A DNA stretch of 64,000 nt from Tolypothrix sp. NIES-4075 (GTDB lineage: Bacteria; Cyanobacteriota; Cyanobacteriia; Cyanobacteriales; Nostocaceae). Location: positions 159,666 to 223,665 of the forward strand of contig NZ_BDUC01000003.1 in NCBI RefSeq assembly GCF_002218085.1, given 5' to 3'. The notes beneath the pieces are model-generated. The model had not been told where the DNA came from, searched no databases, and was given only the letters and a program-made list of their open reading frames with translations. The position numbers and the translations under genes are program-made. Below, one piece after another: positions 25,757 through 34,599 of this stretch. Within the stretch, counting starts at the first letter, position 1. Each line of letters starts with the position of its first letter.

Positions 25757-26084
25757 CTATCCAAATTCCACTATCCACTATCAAATAACCACGCTCCCAC
25801 TAACTACTAACAACTATCAAACGAGAGAATTTATGGGTTTGGGAATCCTCAAAGATGGTAAGTGGATATCACAAAGGGAACAAGAAGACTCAGAAGGTAA
25901 ATTTGTCCGTCCTTCAACCACTATCCAAATTCCACTATCCACTATCAAACAACCACGCTCCCACTAACTACTAACAACTATCAAACGAGAGAATTTATGG
26001 GTTTGGGAATCCTCAAAGATGGTAAGTGGATATCACAAAGGGAACAAGAAGACTCAGAAGGTAAATTTGTCCGTCCCTCAACCA
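25757..26084 (+). repeat. 164-bp tandem duplication over the start of the hydroquinone reductase gene
   Basis: 25757-25920 and 25921-26084 are direct copies that differ at only two positions as read (AAATAACC/AAACAACC and CCTTCAACC/CCCTCAACC). Each copy contains leader STRR, ribosome binding site, ATG (25833 and 25997) and the first 29 codons. Confidence 0.95.
25833..25967 (+). pseudogene. Truncated first copy of the hydroquinone reductase start
   Basis: The duplicated 5' end reads MGLGILKDGKWISQREQ and continues for 30 codons identical to the real gene, then runs into the second leader and ends in TAA after 44 codons. It still has the same translation signals as the real gene, so a short peptide could be made. 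Confidence 0.85.
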
Positions 26085-26980
26085 CTTTCCGCAATAAAAT
26101 TACTGCCGATGGTTCGAGTGGGTTTAAAGCGGAATCTGGGCGCTATCATCTTTATATCTCTTGGGCTTGTCCTTGGGCTTGTCGTACCGCGATTATGCGA
26201 TCGCTCAAAGGATTAGAAGATGCTATAGGCTTATCGGTGGTTGCTGCGGAAATTCACGAAAATAGCTGGGAATTCTCAGATGAACCAGGAAGCATTGCCG
26301 ATACAGTCAACAACACAAACTATCTTTGGCAAATTTATCTCAAAGCTGACTCTAATTACAGTGGACGAGTCACAGTCCCAGTTTTATGGGATACACAGAC
26401 TGGGACAATTGTCAATAATGAGTCCCGCGAAATTATGCGGATGTTCGATACAGAATTTAATGCCTTTGCCAAACAGAATGTAAATTTTTATCCGGAAGCT
26501 TTACAAAAAGTTATTGACGAGACTATTGACGCAATTTACCAACCAATCAATAACGGTGTGTATCGGGCAGGATTTGCCACTTCTCAGTCAGCTTACGATG
26601 AAGCGGTCACAGAATTATTTACAGAACTTGACCGTTGGGAAAAAGTTTTAGGAAAGCAACGTTATCTGTGTGGGGATCAAATTACGGAAGCGGATTGGTG
26701 TATGTTTACCACTTTGTTTCGCTTCGATGCTGTGTATTACGTCCACTTCAAATGTAACTTACAGCGAATTGTCGATTATCCCAATTTGTGGAATTATCTC
26801 AAAGACCTTTACCAACAGCCGGGAGTTAAGGAAACTTGCAACCTTGACCACATCAAACGGCATTATTATATCAGCCATCCCAACGTTAACCCGACTCAGA
26901 TTGTACCATTAGGACCAAGAATTGATTTTGATGCACCCCATAACCGCGATCGCGCTTATGCTGTCTCTACCAAAGTTTGA
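25997..26980 (+). CDS. Glutathionyl-hydroquinone reductase (YqjG/Ecm4 family)
   Basis: A 327-residue member of the Xi-class GST family. SWACPWACRTAIMRSLKGL (about residues 54-72) contains the catalytic Cys of the CPWA motif; VPVLWDTQTGTIVNNESREI carries the cis-Pro and glutathione-binding residues; the C-terminal helical domain has CGDQITEADWCMFTTLFRFD and YPNLWNYLKDLYQQPGV. It reduces glutathionyl-hydroquinones and quinone adducts with glutathione. The ATG at 25997 is used because it leads into the full domain. Confidence 0.93.
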   Translation: MGLGILKDGKWISQREQEDSEGKFVRPSTTFRNKITADGSSGFKAESGRYHLYISWACPWACRTAIMRSLKGLEDAIGLSVVAAEIHENSWEFSDEPGSIADTVNNTNYLWQIYLKADSNYSGRVTVPVLWDTQTGTIVNNESREIMRMFDTEFNAFAKQNVNFYPEALQKVIDETIDAIYQPINNGVYRAGFATSQSAYDEAVTELFTELDRWEKVLGKQRYLCGDQITEADWCMFTTLFRFDAVYYVHFKCNLQRIVDYPNLWNYLKDLYQQPGVKETCNLDHIKRHYYISHPNVNPTQIVPLGPRIDFDAPHNRDRAYAVSTKV

Positions 26981-27369
26981 TACTAATATTTTTTCGGAAT
27001 TAGGCGATCGCTCTTTATTTTCTCTTCCTCCTTTACACTCACAATTCCCCAACCCGGTTTCTATTACAAATTGTTAATAAATCGGGTTTTTAGTATCAAA
27101 GTATGTAATTTATTAATTCGCAAATTTGCTCAAATAAGTTGAGAATTAGCAGAAACTTGCTGTAGTCATTGGTTGTTAGTTCTAAATAATCATGACTAAT
27201 GACTTTTGAATTGTCACTTTTTATGAACTATTCTACGTATTTCCAGGCTTTTATTGTGTGAGTCTAACTTTAGGATGAATCAGCGATCCCCTAGGATAGA
27301 TGAGCGATCCCCGCTCTGGCAATTACATTAGAAGTGCCGACAAACATCTTTTTAACTCAGAAGCGAAAT
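26981..27369. other. Intergenic region with terminator hairpin
   Basis: AACCCG (27051-27056) and CGGGTT (27083-27088) form a stem followed by TTTAG, a plausible terminator for the upstream gene. Near 27280-27320 the motif GCGATCCCC occurs twice. Otherwise AT-rich; no gene seen. Confidence 0.55.
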
Positions 27370-27603
27370 ATGAATAGTTGTCCTTGTTGCTCCCACCAAT
27401 TGCTACGGCATATTCGTTGCTCAAATGTTTACTGGTTTTGTTCTCATTGTCGGCAAGAAATGCCAAATTTTGAGTATTCGTCTAAAAAGGCGCGAGCTTT
27501 ATCTCCTCAACTTGCCCGCAAACCTGGATCGACGAGAGCAATTTCGCCTGTAGAATTGCCAGTAAAAGCTGTAGTAGAAAATGCCGTTGCCGTTAAAGTT
27601 TGA
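27370..27603 (+). CDS. Small zinc-ribbon-like hypothetical protein
   Basis: From the ATG at 27370 the 77-residue product reads MNSCPCCSHQLLRHIRCSNV, then YWFCSHCRQEMP. The CPCC and CSHC pairs form a likely treble-clef or zinc-ribbon site. The basic C-terminal tail (KKARALSPQLARK) is disordered. An in-frame ATG at 27334 would add 12 residues before the Cys pair and is less likely. I recognise the pattern as common in cyanobacteria but know no function. Confidence 0.7.
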   Translation: MNSCPCCSHQLLRHIRCSNVYWFCSHCRQEMPNFEYSSKKARALSPQLARKPGSTRAISPVELPVKAVVENAVAVKV

Positions 27604-27781
27604 AAGAAAATGGGTAATGGGTAATGGGTAATCGCTAATTGGTAATGGCTAATTGGTAATTGAGTAAAAGGTTATTTTGCATCCGGTAAGTATTTATCCA
27701 GGATTATATGAGACATTCTTTCCATTCCCCATTACCCATTACCCATTACCCATTCCCCATTACCCATTCCCCATCCCCAAC
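27604..27781. repeat. STRR tracts
   Basis: GGGTAAT and GGTAATT units (27608-27665) are followed by CCCATTA/CCCATTC units (27723-27778), roughly inverted relative to each other. They separate two converging genes. Confidence 0.85.
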
Positions 27782-28168
27782 TTACTTAGGTGCTTTAAAG
27801 CCAGCTTTTTCTGCTGTTAGTGTATCTTTAAAGCAGATATCCGGCTTAACTTTGTCATAATCAGGCGTTTTGGCAATGTGGTATATATTGCCTCGCTTCT
27901 TCGTTACCTTGCCCTTAACAAGTGCATTATTAGGACAAGTAGTTGCATTTGTAGGTTTTACCCCAAGCTTTGCTGCTTCAGGGGGAATAGAAGCGTTACT
28001 TCCTGACTTGCCTGAGTCGTTAGAAGTTGAACTTCCAGTCGTAGTGCCAGGACTCGCAGTAGCGCCGGCATCGGGTGTTTCAGCTTTTTTCCCACAGCTG
28101 GTGAGCATTAAAACGGCTAACAACAAAAGCCCGATAGTAGATTGACCAGGTTTGAGTAGATTGTTCAT
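27782..28168 (-). CDS. Lipoprotein with C-terminal sunset-like domain
   Basis: A 128-residue lipoprotein: the signal peptide ends in the lipobox LTSC with lipidated C25, followed by a Gly/Ser/Thr-rich linker (about 30-62). The C-terminal CPNNALVKGKVTKKRGNIYH and YDKVKPDICFKD, ending TAEKAGFKAP, resemble the small sunset-type domain (C-x-x-K-G-N..IYH....CF...EA...G) often found beside thermonuclease domains and in envelope proteins. The two Cys in this domain could form a disulfide. It should be anchored to the outer face of a membrane. The BON-domain gene lies 14 bp upstream on the same strand, so an operon is likely. Confidence 0.75.
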   Translation of the reverse strand: MNNLLKPGQSTIGLLLLAVLMLTSCGKKAETPDAGATASPGTTTGSSTSNDSGKSGSNASIPPEAAKLGVKPTNATTCPNNALVKGKVTKKRGNIYHIAKTPDYDKVKPDICFKDTLTAEKAGFKAPK

Positions 28169-28182
28169 GTCAGAAAAATATT

Positions 28183-28524
28183 TTAGCCAACTGTAACTTG
28201 GTCTGTGTTGACATCGGTAGCACCGCTAACCCCGCTTGCGATCGCCACCATTTCATCTAAAATTTCTTGACTGGGGACTTGCCCTTTTAACACAACTGTG
28301 CTTCCTGTCTGAGCGACGTATAGCGAATCAATATCATCAAACTGGGAGTCTTCGTCAAAAGCAAGCGCAACTCGTTTTGCTAAACCACTTTGGTCATATT
28401 CTCCATTTAATCCCACTCGCTCTAGTGGAATATCTTCTCCTGAATCATCAGCAGCAACTGGCTCCGGATTGACTTGAGCATCATCCGGTTTTTCCATACC
28501 AAAAAGTCTTTGTAACCAACCCAT
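28183..28524 (-). CDS. BON domain protein
   Basis: A 113-residue soluble protein. An acidic N-terminal linker (about 10-45) precedes a single BON domain (about 48-113) with LAKRVALAFDEDSQFDD, STVVLKGQVPSQEILDEMV and ASGVSGATDVNTDQVTV. BON domains bind phospholipid surfaces or dock to envelope proteins. Its ATG (28522-28524) follows AAGGAGGAAATT, a strong ribosome binding site on the minus strand. It is the first gene of a pair with the lipoprotein. Confidence 0.82.
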   Translation of the reverse strand: MGWLQRLFGMEKPDDAQVNPEPVAADDSGEDIPLERVGLNGEYDQSGLAKRVALAFDEDSQFDDIDSLYVAQTGSTVVLKGQVPSQEILDEMVAIASGVSGATDVNTDQVTVG

Positions 28525-28554
28525 AATTAAATTTCCTCCTTTTTATTTACGAAA

Positions 28555-28665
28555 ATTGGTAATTGGGAATTGGTAATAGGTAATTGCGGATTGTTCTTCC
28601 CCATTATCTATTACCCATTCCCCATTACCCATTACCCATTACCCATTCCCCATTACCCATTACCT
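28555..28665. repeat. STRR tracts
   Basis: GGTAATT and GGGAATT units, then CCCATTA/CCCATTC units up to the stop codon of aroA. Confidence 0.85.
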
Positions 28666-30009
28666 ACAGACTTGTTGCAGGGTAGCAGTGAAGTTTGGAT
28701 AGGAAATAGCGGCTGCTTCTGCACGTTGGATAATGGTGGTACCGGTGGCAAGTAAAGAAGCGATCGCTAAACTCATAGCGATTCTATGATCTGTATGGCT
28801 ATCTACATCAGTCCCCACTAAAGGAGTACCCCCTGTAATTTCCATCCCATCGGGTAATTCGGTAACTTTTGCACCCATTTTATTGAGTTGCTGTGCCATT
28901 ACCGCGATCCGATCGCTTTCTTTTACCCGTAACTCTTCAGCATCTTTAATTACTGTTTTACCTTCGGCAAATACTGCCGCAACCGCCAAAATCGGAATTT
29001 CATCAATCAATCTGGGTATGAGATTTCCTTGAATCGTACAGCTTTGGAGACGAACCGAACGCACTCGTAAATCAGCTACTGGTTCCCCAGCAACTTCGCG
29101 CTGATTTTCCAGTTGGATATCAGCTCCCATCATCGCCAAAGCTTCTAAAATACCTGTGCGGGTAGGATTAACGCCGACATTTTCCACCACCAAATTAGAG
29201 TCGGGTACAATTGCCCCAGCTACCAACCAAAAAGCAGCGGAACTGATATCCCCAGGTACAATTACTTTTTGTCCATACAGTTGAGCAGGACCGGTAACAG
29301 TAACGCTATTGGTGTCTGGGTCAACGCTAAGTTTTGCACCAAACGCTTTTAACATTCGTTCGCTGTGGTCGCGAGAAAGTGCTGGTTCGGTGACAGTAGT
29401 TTCTCCCTCGGTCATCAAACCCGCTAAAAGAACGCAGGATTTAACTTGAGCAGAAGCGATGGGTGATTGATAGTGAATTGGTTTGAGGGCAACTCCTGCA
29501 ACTGCTAGAGGTGCTAAAGAATTATTTTTGCGTCCCCAAATTTGTGCCCCCATTTGTTGTAAAGGTTTGACAACACGAGACATCGGACGCGATCGCAAAG
29601 AACTATCACCCGTTACAGTAAAAAAGCCCCCCGGATGAGAAGCTAAAATTCCCAACATCAATCGCAGTGTCGTACCAGAGTTGCCAGCATTTAACACATC
29701 AACTGGTTCTCGCACTCTTCCTAAACCAATACCCTTAACCCGCACCAACTCTGTGTTTAGTTCCGAAATTTCTGCACCCATAGCTTGAAAACAGCCAGCA
29801 GTGCTGCGGGGATCTTCTCCTAAAAGAAGTCCTTGAATCTCGGTTTCACCTTGAGATAGTGCCCCTAACATCAAAGCACGATGGGAAATAGATTTATCTC
29901 CCGGTACTCGGATGCGACCCTGTAAAGATAGACCGACAGGGGGTCGCTGGATAATTAAGTTTTGAGAAGCGTTTTCTTTAGTTTCTACGGTTATAAGTGA
30001 AGCCGACAT
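28660..30009 (-). CDS. aroA: 3-phosphoshikimate 1-carboxyvinyltransferase (EPSP synthase)
   Basis: A 449-residue EPSP synthase when started at the ATG at 30007-30009 (MSASLITVETKENASQ); an earlier start would add 16 residues that look non-coding. Motifs: VPGDKSISHRALMLGAL binds shikimate-3-phosphate, LNAGNSGTTLRLMLG binds PEP, DHSERMLKAFGA, and RVKESDRIAVMAQQL near the C-terminal half. The enzyme makes 5-enolpyruvylshikimate 3-phosphate in the aromatic amino acid pathway. LNAGNSGTTLRL with G at the Gly96-equivalent position follows the class II-like pattern seen in many bacteria (inference). Confidence 0.96.
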   Translation of the reverse strand: MSASLITVETKENASQNLIIQRPPVGLSLQGRIRVPGDKSISHRALMLGALSQGETEIQGLLLGEDPRSTAGCFQAMGAEISELNTELVRVKGIGLGRVREPVDVLNAGNSGTTLRLMLGILASHPGGFFTVTGDSSLRSRPMSRVVKPLQQMGAQIWGRKNNSLAPLAVAGVALKPIHYQSPIASAQVKSCVLLAGLMTEGETTVTEPALSRDHSERMLKAFGAKLSVDPDTNSVTVTGPAQLYGQKVIVPGDISSAAFWLVAGAIVPDSNLVVENVGVNPTRTGILEALAMMGADIQLENQREVAGEPVADLRVRSVRLQSCTIQGNLIPRLIDEIPILAVAAVFAEGKTVIKDAEELRVKESDRIAVMAQQLNKMGAKVTELPDGMEITGGTPLVGTDVDSHTDHRIAMSLAIASLLATGTTIIQRAEAAAISYPNFTATLQQVCR

Positions 30010-30422
30010 TAGGATAAACTGGCAATTAAGCTGCATCAGAAGTTCACAATTTGGCAAAGCTAATGCCGCCGCAGGTTACTTCCTTGCTAGTATCGTATCG
30101 CTTTCTGCTGTATAAAAGTTACTAAAATCGCAATAAAGCGAATTTGATATGTATTTCTCACTTTACTTGACTCTCACTGCCTGATGGCTGTTACCTAAAA
30201 GTCAAGACATGGCGATCGCGTCCGCAGTAGCTTTCGCACCTCAAAGCGTGATTTTCGCTTTTAAAATTGAAATCCTAGCAGTTTTTATCCTGATTTGTCT
30301 AGCTTACCAAATCAGCAGATTCAGTTAATATTAAGCATGTTTTATTAAGTTGCTTACCCTAAGCTGCTACGCCTGATATTGATTTCTTTTTGTTCAATAG
30401 CTTAAGTGCCCATTACGCTCCC
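30010..30422. other. Divergent intergenic region, nothing specific
   Basis: This gap holds the promoter regions of aroA and the downstream hypothetical gene. One HIP1-like site (GGCGATCGCG near 30211) is present. I see no hairpin or reading frame that supports a gene. Confidence 0.5.
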
Positions 30423-30935
30423 ATGCTGACCCATCACCGCAAGCCCGTGTGCTTATCACTCATTTCTACAGACCTCCCTGTTTGGTCTGTTGTTGAAACA
30501 GCCGGGACATTGTATCAAAAAGATAGTGACCGGTTTCATTTATTATTGACTGCACCACCCTTAATTAGTTGCGAAGTAACGACTCCCCCAAGTCCAGAAG
30601 ATACCCCTCACCCAGGACAGCGCAAAGCTTATCCTCCGAGCAGTCCCAGAATCTTATGGATGGAAATTTCACCTTACCGAGTAATTATGACTATGCAAGG
30701 TAACGCTCAGTTAAGTTACCGTCACTTCTGGGAACAGGGCGTTTATGGTATTACTCGTTATTGGTTGCCTACAGAGTCACTGCATCCTCACGAACCTATT
30801 CGCTTACGCAATTTTACTCGCCGCCTGACTCTCACCGGACACCCTTTGCCAGAACATTTGCGGGTAGAATACGAATTGTGGGCAGATAAAATCCAATTGG
30901 GATGCTATATCCTCAATTTGGAAATTAAGCATTGA
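30423..30935 (+). CDS. Conserved cyanobacterial hypothetical protein
   Basis: A 170-residue soluble protein started at the ATG at 30423 (MLTHHRKPVCLSLISTDLPV). A TTG 33 bp upstream in frame is possible but less likely. It is predicted to be beta-rich, with a Pro-rich loop (TTPPSPEDTPHPGQRKAYPP) and conserved aromatic segments (YRHFWEQGVYGITRYWLP). No catalytic motif or membrane segment is visible, and I do not assign a function. Confidence 0.7.
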   Translation: MLTHHRKPVCLSLISTDLPVWSVVETAGTLYQKDSDRFHLLLTAPPLISCEVTTPPSPEDTPHPGQRKAYPPSSPRILWMEISPYRVIMTMQGNAQLSYRHFWEQGVYGITRYWLPTESLHPHEPIRLRNFTRRLTLTGHPLPEHLRVEYELWADKIQLGCYILNLEIKH

Positions 30936-31002
30936 TGTTAATTGATAGTTGTTAGTTGATAGTTTCTAGTTGCATTTTTTACTAACTACTAACCACTAAC
31001 CA

Positions 31003-31584
31003 CTAACCAAAATAATTTGGTTCGTTCCCAGGTTTCCATTTAATATTGCAACCAATACTCGGCTTTTGTTCGCTTGCAACTGATTTACCTGCTAAAACAG
31101 CTTCAATTGCTGCGCGTAAATCTGTACCTGTTACAGGTTTATCATTACTCGGACGGCTATCATCTAATTGTCCTCGATATACGAGTTTCCGCTCTGCATC
31201 AAATATAAAAAAATCAGGTGTGCAAGCTGCCGTATATGCCTTTGCAGTTGACTGAGTTTCGTCATAACATAAGGGAAAATTCAACTTAAGTTCTGTTGCC
31301 ATTTCTTTGAGAAACTCAGGGGCATCAGCTGGATATTTATTAATATCATTGGCGCTAATTGCCACAATTCCCAATTCACGGGGAATATAATCTTTTCCCA
31401 ACTGCGCCAATTCTGCTTTTATATGCTTGACAAATGGGCAATGTTGACAAATAAACATTACCAAGAGCGCTTTTTTCTCTGCAAAGGTCGCAAGCGATAT
31501 TGATTTGCCAGATACTACATCCGGTAGATGAAAATCTGGGGCTTGAGTGCCTAACGGCAACATGGTTGAAGCAGTTAAAGCCAT
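31003..31584 (-). CDS. Thioredoxin-fold (AhpC/TSA-like) protein
   Basis: A 193-residue cytoplasmic protein with a peroxiredoxin-like thioredoxin fold: GTQAPDFHLPDVVSGKSISL, then MFICQHCPFVKHIKAELAQL with the CxxC motif (CQHC, near residue 46), DINKYPADAPE and ACTPDFFIFDAERKLVYRGQ. This belongs to the group annotated as thioredoxin family or thiol-disulfide isomerase with CxHC; CQHC suggests disulfide reductase or peroxidase chemistry. A further Cys lies in the ACTPD loop. Its partner is unknown. Confidence 0.85.
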   Translation of the reverse strand: MALTASTMLPLGTQAPDFHLPDVVSGKSISLATFAEKKALLVMFICQHCPFVKHIKAELAQLGKDYIPRELGIVAISANDINKYPADAPEFLKEMATELKLNFPLCYDETQSTAKAYTAACTPDFFIFDAERKLVYRGQLDDSRPSNDKPVTGTDLRAAIEAVLAGKSVASEQKPSIGCNIKWKPGNEPNYFG

Positions 31585-31847
31585 AAATTATTTGATGCCT
31601 TTATCTTAAAAACTGCTTTGACTATCAGTTATTTTCAAACAATACCATTAAATGGCACTCTTTACTGGGGAGCCAGTCGCATGTAAAGGTGTCTTTTGCT
31701 CTGGCAACTAGCGGGACTGGGAAATTTGTTAAAAAAATATTAAAAATTGTGAAATAAATCAATCTCTAAAGGATGAAGAACCAGAAAAAGATATGATCGT
31801 GGATCGATTAAACGTTAGTAGCGATCGCGCTTTGACGACTACTGCCT

Positions 31848-32600
31848 GTGTCATTTGATCAAGTCCCCAACACAATCATGCATCGATTCCGAGTAGAGGT
31901 TATTGCCAAAACAGCAAACCCGCAGCAGGTGATTTACGCTGCCATGCACCAAGACTATACAGACGGGTTCGTGTTTGACGAGCGCAACTCATGGCCCTCT
32001 GAGTCAGAATGCGGTGAAATTATTGTTAAGCGACTTTTAGCCGGTGAGAGGGGACATTATGGACCTCTAGAACATCCCCAAATAGTCTTCAACTGTGGCT
32101 ACTTTCCCCACAGTGTCATGCAGCAAGCTCGTACTCATAGAGTTGGTGTATCATTTGATGCTCAATCTTTTAGATACACGGGCAACCAGTTCATTGATGT
32201 AGTCGAAGGAAAGAAAGATATAGAAGATGTTTTCTACCTGCGTCCTGTTGATTACTACACTGATAGACAAGGCAAAAAATACTACTATTCACCAGAGCAA
32301 AGAGCAGCAGATTTAGAGTGGTGTAAAGATGCGGCTTCGCGATATAAAGCTGATTTTGAGGCTGGGATGTCTGAGGAACACGTAAGAGGAAAAATGCCCT
32401 TTGATTATCGCCAGCATTTTGTAGTTAGTTTCAATTTGAGGTCTTTCTTGCATTTTTGCGACTTGAGAAATAAGAAAGACGCTCAACTTGAAATACAAAA
32501 GCTGTGTGAAATGATGTGGATTCATTTTGAAGAATGGGCACCAGCAATAGCCGAGTGGTATGAAAAGCAGCGTCTGGGTAAAGCAAGATTAGCACCTTAA
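31848..32600 (+). CDS. thyX: FAD-dependent thymidylate synthase ThyX
   Basis: A 250-residue ThyX. The family signature appears as RTHRVGVSFDAQSFRY (residues 95-110), with the Ser, Gln, Ser and Arg-Tyr positions preserved, although the canonical RHRxxSxNxxS has D where N is usual. AGERGHYGPLEHPQIVF precedes it and HFVVSFNLRSFLHFCDLR contains the FAD/dUMP-binding Arg. It methylates dUMP to dTMP with methylene-tetrahydrofolate and FAD. Start is GTG at 31848. It heads a block of deoxypyrimidine genes; the next gene starts about 50 bp downstream, so co-transcription is likely. Confidence 0.93.
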   Translation: MSFDQVPNTIMHRFRVEVIAKTANPQQVIYAAMHQDYTDGFVFDERNSWPSESECGEIIVKRLLAGERGHYGPLEHPQIVFNCGYFPHSVMQQARTHRVGVSFDAQSFRYTGNQFIDVVEGKKDIEDVFYLRPVDYYTDRQGKKYYYSPEQRAADLEWCKDAASRYKADFEAGMSEEHVRGKMPFDYRQHFVVSFNLRSFLHFCDLRNKKDAQLEIQKLCEMMWIHFEEWAPAIAEWYEKQRLGKARLAP

Positions 32601-32652
32601 AAATTAGTTGTATAAACAGTTAGAAAATTTATTGATAAAAAATAAAATATTT

Positions 32653-33498
32653 ATGACTGCACTGAGTAATATTGATATCGAAAAGGAATTAGTAAAAGGA
32701 AATATTAAAATATTTCCTTTTAAGAAAGATAATCTTAAAGGTGCAAGCTATAATTTAACAGCTAGTCATCTTGCGTGGAAGATTCCAGACACAAATAATG
32801 ACAGTTATACTAGCATTTATAATGCTAGTGTTAATCAAATAATTATTCCTGGCAGAGCTTGTGTACTAATCGTAACAAATGAAGCGATTTGGGTTTCTGA
32901 AGGAATAGCTGGAACTTACCATTCAAAAGTGAAATTAGTTTCACAAGGTATTGGTCATATTGGTACTACTCTAGATCCTGGGTATATGGGAGTTTCTGTA
33001 ATAGCTCTACATAACCATACTGAAAAAGATATAAATATAACTCCAGGAGAAACTACTTTTACATCCATAATGTTTCAATTTGTCAGATCAAAATCTGATC
33101 CTGAACAACATGATAATCGACCTGGAAGACCAGATATTTTAAACAAAGTAGGACTTACTGATAAAGAAAATGAGTGGTTAAATGAGAGATTTAGAAATTA
33201 TAAAGAATCATTACAGACTCAATTAAAAAAAGATTCTAAAGATTTTCAGGATTTAAGAAATAAATATAACAATAAAAACAACAATTTGGATTTATTATTG
33301 CCATATATTATTTATGGAACATTTATAATAGCTAGTTCGTCTTTAGGAGGATATCTCTATAACAATCAAAGCAACTTAAAACAGACAAACTGGTACTCAG
33401 CAGCTAATTTTTTTGCAGATAAAGCCACGCTTGGCTTCACTGGCGCATTAATAGTACAATTAGTTAATGATATTCAGAAAAGAAATAAGCAAATCTAA
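32653..33498 (+). CDS. dUTPase/dCTP-deaminase-fold protein with C-terminal membrane anchor
   Basis: The 281-residue product (ATG at 32653; an in-frame TTG at 32608 is possible) has three parts. Residues about 1-150 match the dCTP deaminase/dUTPase beta-barrel: LKGASYNLTAS, IIIPGRACVLIVTNE and TTLDPGYMGVSVIALHN. In this last motif the active enzyme has E two residues before the conserved aromatic (LEFYN); here it is Ala (residue 118), and the upstream R-S-S-x-A-R loop is HSKVKL. So the barrel may bind a nucleotide but should not deaminate it (inference). Residues about 160-208 are a charged coiled coil, and 214-237 and 253-272 are two hydrophobic helices. The gene is very AT-rich and has no HIP1 site, unlike its neighbours, which suggests horizontal transfer together with dut. 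Confidence 0.7.
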   Translation: MTALSNIDIEKELVKGNIKIFPFKKDNLKGASYNLTASHLAWKIPDTNNDSYTSIYNASVNQIIIPGRACVLIVTNEAIWVSEGIAGTYHSKVKLVSQGIGHIGTTLDPGYMGVSVIALHNHTEKDINITPGETTFTSIMFQFVRSKSDPEQHDNRPGRPDILNKVGLTDKENEWLNERFRNYKESLQTQLKKDSKDFQDLRNKYNNKNNNLDLLLPYIIYGTFIIASSSLGGYLYNNQSNLKQTNWYSAANFFADKATLGFTGALIVQLVNDIQKRNKQI

Positions 33499-33509
33499 AA
33501 ATAAATCTA

Positions 33510-33953
33510 ATGAAGTTACTGAAAATACTAAAATTACATCAATCAGCAATTATCCCTAAATATGAACACCCAAATGATGCAGGGCTAGATTTAATATCAA
33601 TAGACGAATTAGAACTTCCTGCTGGAGAAAGTAGGCTAATACATACTGGCATTTCAATAGAATTGCCTCAAGGAACTGAAGCCCAAATTCGTCCTAGAAG
33701 CGGTCTAGCTCTTAAACATCAAATTACAGTTTTAAATACTCCAGGTACGGTAGACGAGGGTTATCGAGGAGAAATAGGTGTAATTTTAATAAATCATGGC
33801 AAAAGTCCTTTTCAAGTTACAAAAGGAATGAAAATTGCTCAAATGGTCATTACACCTGTTATTCGGGTTGATGTTGAAGAAGTTGGCAGCCTAAGTTTTA
33901 CATCTAGAGGAAATAACGGTTTTGGATCAACAGGAGTTACAGCAAATGTCTAA
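33510..33953 (+). CDS. dut: dUTP diphosphatase
   Basis: A 147-residue homotrimeric-type dUTPase with all five motifs: DAGLDL (1), RPRSGLALKH (2), GTVDEGYRGEIGV (3), MKIAQMVI (4) and the Gly-rich RGNNGFGSTG (5) at the C-terminus that closes over the active site. It converts dUTP to dUMP and PPi, protecting DNA from uracil and supplying ThyX. It begins 12 bp after the membrane dUTPase-fold gene, so the two are almost certainly one operon, possibly with thyX. Confidence 0.96.
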   Translation: MKLLKILKLHQSAIIPKYEHPNDAGLDLISIDELELPAGESRLIHTGISIELPQGTEAQIRPRSGLALKHQITVLNTPGTVDEGYRGEIGVILINHGKSPFQVTKGMKIAQMVITPVIRVDVEEVGSLSFTSRGNNGFGSTGVTANV

Positions 33954-33971
33954 ACTTGCATATTATTTTGA

Positions 33972-34571
33972 CTATACGCGAGCCAATGTCACAATTTCAG
34001 CCTGATCCTGATATTTACCTTGACGAGCTTCATAACTTATAGCGCAGGGTTCGCCTTCTAAAAATAGTAATTGCACGACCCCTTCATTGGCATAGATGCG
34101 ACAGTCAGCACTGGAAGAGTTAGAAAATTCTAAGGTAAGATGACCTCGCCATGCAGCCTCAGCAGGTGTTAAATTTGCTATAATACCACAACGCGCATAA
34201 GTAGATTTCCCTATACAGATGACAATAATATTATCTGGAACTTCCAGCTTTTCTAAAGCAACTCCCAGACCGTAGGAGTGAGCAGGTAATATAAAGTAAC
34301 TGTCATCAACATCCGTGTGCAGCTGTGTTGCTTCCAGATTCTGAGGATTAAAGTTTTTGGGATCAACTATAGTTCCAGGAATGTGGCGAAAAATGCGAAA
34401 CTCAGCTGGGGAAAGCCTTATATCATAGCCATAGGAAGAAAGACCATAGCTAATTACAGGTCGTACCCCTAAATCTGCATCTTTTTGCACTTTTCGGATT
34501 AAACTTGGCTCAAAAGGAGTAATCATACCCTTTTGAGCCATTTCAGTAATCCAATTATCGTTCTTAATCAC
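33972..34571 (-). CDS. dcd: dCTP deaminase, copy 1
   Basis: A 199-residue dCTP deaminase: SYGYDIRLSPAEFRIF, IGKSTYARCGIIANLTPAE (K122, S123, R127) and WRGHLTLEFSN with catalytic Glu148. It converts dCTP to dUTP. It converges on dut. A second copy lies directly upstream on the same strand, about 85 percent identical by eye, with duplicated leader sequence. The two proteins differ mainly in the first 40 residues and the region around residue 80-92. Confidence 0.93.
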   Translation of the reverse strand: MIKNDNWITEMAQKGMITPFEPSLIRKVQKDADLGVRPVISYGLSSYGYDIRLSPAEFRIFRHIPGTIVDPKNFNPQNLEATQLHTDVDDSYFILPAHSYGLGVALEKLEVPDNIIVICIGKSTYARCGIIANLTPAEAAWRGHLTLEFSNSSSADCRIYANEGVVQLLFLEGEPCAISYEARQGKYQDQAEIVTLARV

Positions 34572-34599
34572 AATTTCATAGGTAATTCAAACCGAATTA

